Source: Micrococcus sp.
Lineage (GTDB): Bacteria > Actinomycetota > Actinomycetes > Actinomycetales > Micrococcaceae
Length of the DNA stretch: 64,000 nt
Direction of reading: 5' to 3'
Assembly: GCA_029961105.1 (NCBI GenBank)
Contig: JASBVO010000004.1
Location: 124,001-188,000, forward strand
Shown: positions 63,033-64,000 of the stretch, piece by piece
How the letters are laid out: each line of letters starts with the position of its first letter
Position numbering within the stretch: the stretch's first letter is position 1
Program-made: the position numbers and the translations under genes
Notes under the pieces: generated by a model
Told to the model about the DNA's origin: nothing
The model's database searches: none
The model's input: only the letters and a program-made list of their open reading frames with translations

Positions 63033-64000
63033 TCAGTCGCCCTGGGCCTGGATGGCGGTGATGGCCACGGTGTTGACGATGTCGTCCACGGTGCACCCGC
63101 GGGAGAGGTCGTTGACCGGCTTGTTCAGCCCCTGCAGCACCGGCCCGACGGCGACGGCGCCGGAGGACTGCTGGACCGCCTTGTACGTGTTGTTGCCGGT
63201 GTTCAGGTCCGGGAAGATGAACACGGTCGCCTGGCCGGCCACCTCGGAGTCCGGCATCTTCGAGGCTGCCACCGCGGCGTTCACCGCGGCGTCGTACTGC
63301 AGCGGACCGTCCACCTTCAACGCGGGGTGGGCCGACCGGACCAGCTCGGTGGCGGTGCGCACCTTGTCCACCGCCTCACCGGAACCGGAGCCGCCGGTGG
63401 AGTAGGACAGCATCGCCACGCGCGGGTCCACGCCGAACTGGCTGGCGGTCACGGCGGAGGCATAGGCGATGTCGGCCAGCTGCTCGGCGTCCGGGTCCGG
63501 GTTCACGGCGCAGTCGCCGTAGACCAGGGCACGGTCCGGCAGCAGCATGAAGAACACGGAGGAGACGATCGAGACCCCGGGCCGGGTCTTGACGAACTCC
63601 AGCGCCGGCCGGATGGTGTTGGCGGTGGTGTGCGCCGCCCCGGAGACCATGCCGTCCACGTCCCCGAGGTGCACCATCATGGTGCCGTAGTACGCGCCCT
63701 CGGTCATCACCTCGCGCGCCCGCTCGATGTCCACGCCCTTGTGGGACCGCAGCCTGGCGTACTCCTCGGCGTAGCGCTCCCGGGCCGGCGCCGTGGCCGG
63801 GTCCAGCAGCTGAAGGCCGGTCAGGTCCACGCCCTGCCCGGCGGCGACGTCCCGGATGCGCGCCTCCTCGCCCAGGATGACGAGGTCGCACACGTCCCGG
63901 CGGCGCAGGATCTCGGCGGCGCGCAGGATACGCGGATCCTCGCCCTCCGGCAGCACGATCCGCTTCCGGTCGGCCCGGGCCCGCTCGATCAACCCGTGCA
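63033..64000 (-). CDS. pta: Phosphate acetyltransferase, C-terminal part
   Basis: Transfers acetyl between CoA and phosphate, partner of AckA. The visible 320 residues are the complete PTA_PTB catalytic domain: LIERARADRKRIVLPEGEDP at its start, GAYYGTMMVHLGDVDGMVSG, MLSYSTGGSGSGEAVDK and NTGNNTYKAVQQSSGA. Reading continues without a stop to the window edge, and residues just upstream (HG before LIERARADRK) fit the junction found in long, two-domain actinobacterial Pta. The TTG the ORF track uses as a start is therefore unlikely to be the real one, and the 5' end is off the window. Confidence 0.93.
   Translation of the reverse strand, partial: HGLIERARADRKRIVLPEGEDPRILRAAEILRRRDVCDLVILGEEARIRDVAAGQGVDLTGLQLLDPATAPARERYAEEYARLRSHKGVDIERAREVMTEGAYYGTMMVHLGDVDGMVSGAAHTTANTIRPALEFVKTRPGVSIVSSVFFMLLPDRALVYGDCAVNPDPDAEQLADIAYASAVTASQFGVDPRVAMLSYSTGGSGSGEAVDKVRTATELVRSAHPALKVDGPLQYDAAVNAAVAASKMPDSEVAGQATVFIFPDLNTGNNTYKAVQQSSGAVAVGPVLQGLNKPVNDLSRGCTVDDIVNTVAITAIQAQGD

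Noticed and set aside
63033-63992. pta as a complete 319-residue gene starting at the TTG at 63992
   Set aside because: The reading frame stays open to the window edge and upstream residues fit the long two-domain Pta, so the gene is cut by the window.

Overview
The window is a stretch of very GC-rich chromosome with almost every gene recognisable as actinobacterial core genome. Lsr2, the DUF2342 metalloprotease next to tilS, the ftsH-folE-folP-folB-folK-DUF3180 string, the lysS-small membrane protein-lsr2-clpC order, a DUF6458 protein and many GTG starts all point to an actinobacterium. The overall order fits the family Micrococcaceae (Arthrobacter, Micrococcus, Citricoccus, Kocuria and relatives); the genus is an inference I cannot settle. 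I saw no insertion sequence, integrase, prophage structural gene or CRISPR array.

Layout. 1-7.9 kb: tail of a rhodanese-like gene, pheA, a diacylglycerol-kinase-type lipid kinase, serS, a Cof-type HAD phosphatase, a SatD/MarR-like DNA-binding protein, pyrophosphatase and a PBP4-type carboxypeptidase lipoprotein. 7.9-13.9 kb: a likely surface-sensing cluster of a transmembrane Ser/Thr kinase, two coupled membrane-anchored ectodomain proteins (one with a von Willebrand A domain) and a divergent XRE-type regulator with palindromes in its promoter. 14-25.8 kb: DUF2342 protease, tilS, hpt, ftsH, the folate genes, DUF3180, two bacterial PH-domain proteins and a DUF2520 protein, largely joined by 4-base start/stop overlaps. 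26-28 kb: a three-gene cassette (LEA/YtxH-like protein with collagen-like repeats, DUF1469 holin-like protein, DUF3618 protein) between the DUF2520 gene and panC. 28-37.6 kb: panC, an M13 peptidase, lysS, a small membrane protein, lsr2, clpC, an ArgA-like acetyltransferase and csbD. 37.6-42.1 kb: mutY, an anchored extracellular protein, radA and a FUSC transporter.

42.2-48.5 kb is devoted to phosphate: pstSCAB on the plus strand converges with a DUF47-PiT low-affinity pair on the minus strand. 48.6-56 kb holds a conserved unknown protein, tRNA-Lys(UUU), an endonuclease/exonuclease/phosphatase-fold protein that seems to have lost its catalytic residues, an esterase, DUF6458, an unknown protein, DUF445 and a glycerophosphodiester phosphodiesterase. 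56-61.8 kb is a peptide ABC transporter with fused ATPases and a CRP/GlxR-like site in its leader. The right edge carries ackA and the 3' part of pta.

A regulatory theme runs through the window. About fourteen genes have a TANNNT box (mostly TAGACT, TAGGCT or TAGGAT) ending 6 to 8 bases before the start codon, which is the arrangement expected for leaderless transcripts, and I used it to choose several starts. Long GC-rich hairpins without U-tracts follow many transcription units; two lie between the binding-protein gene and the permease genes of the pst and peptide operons.
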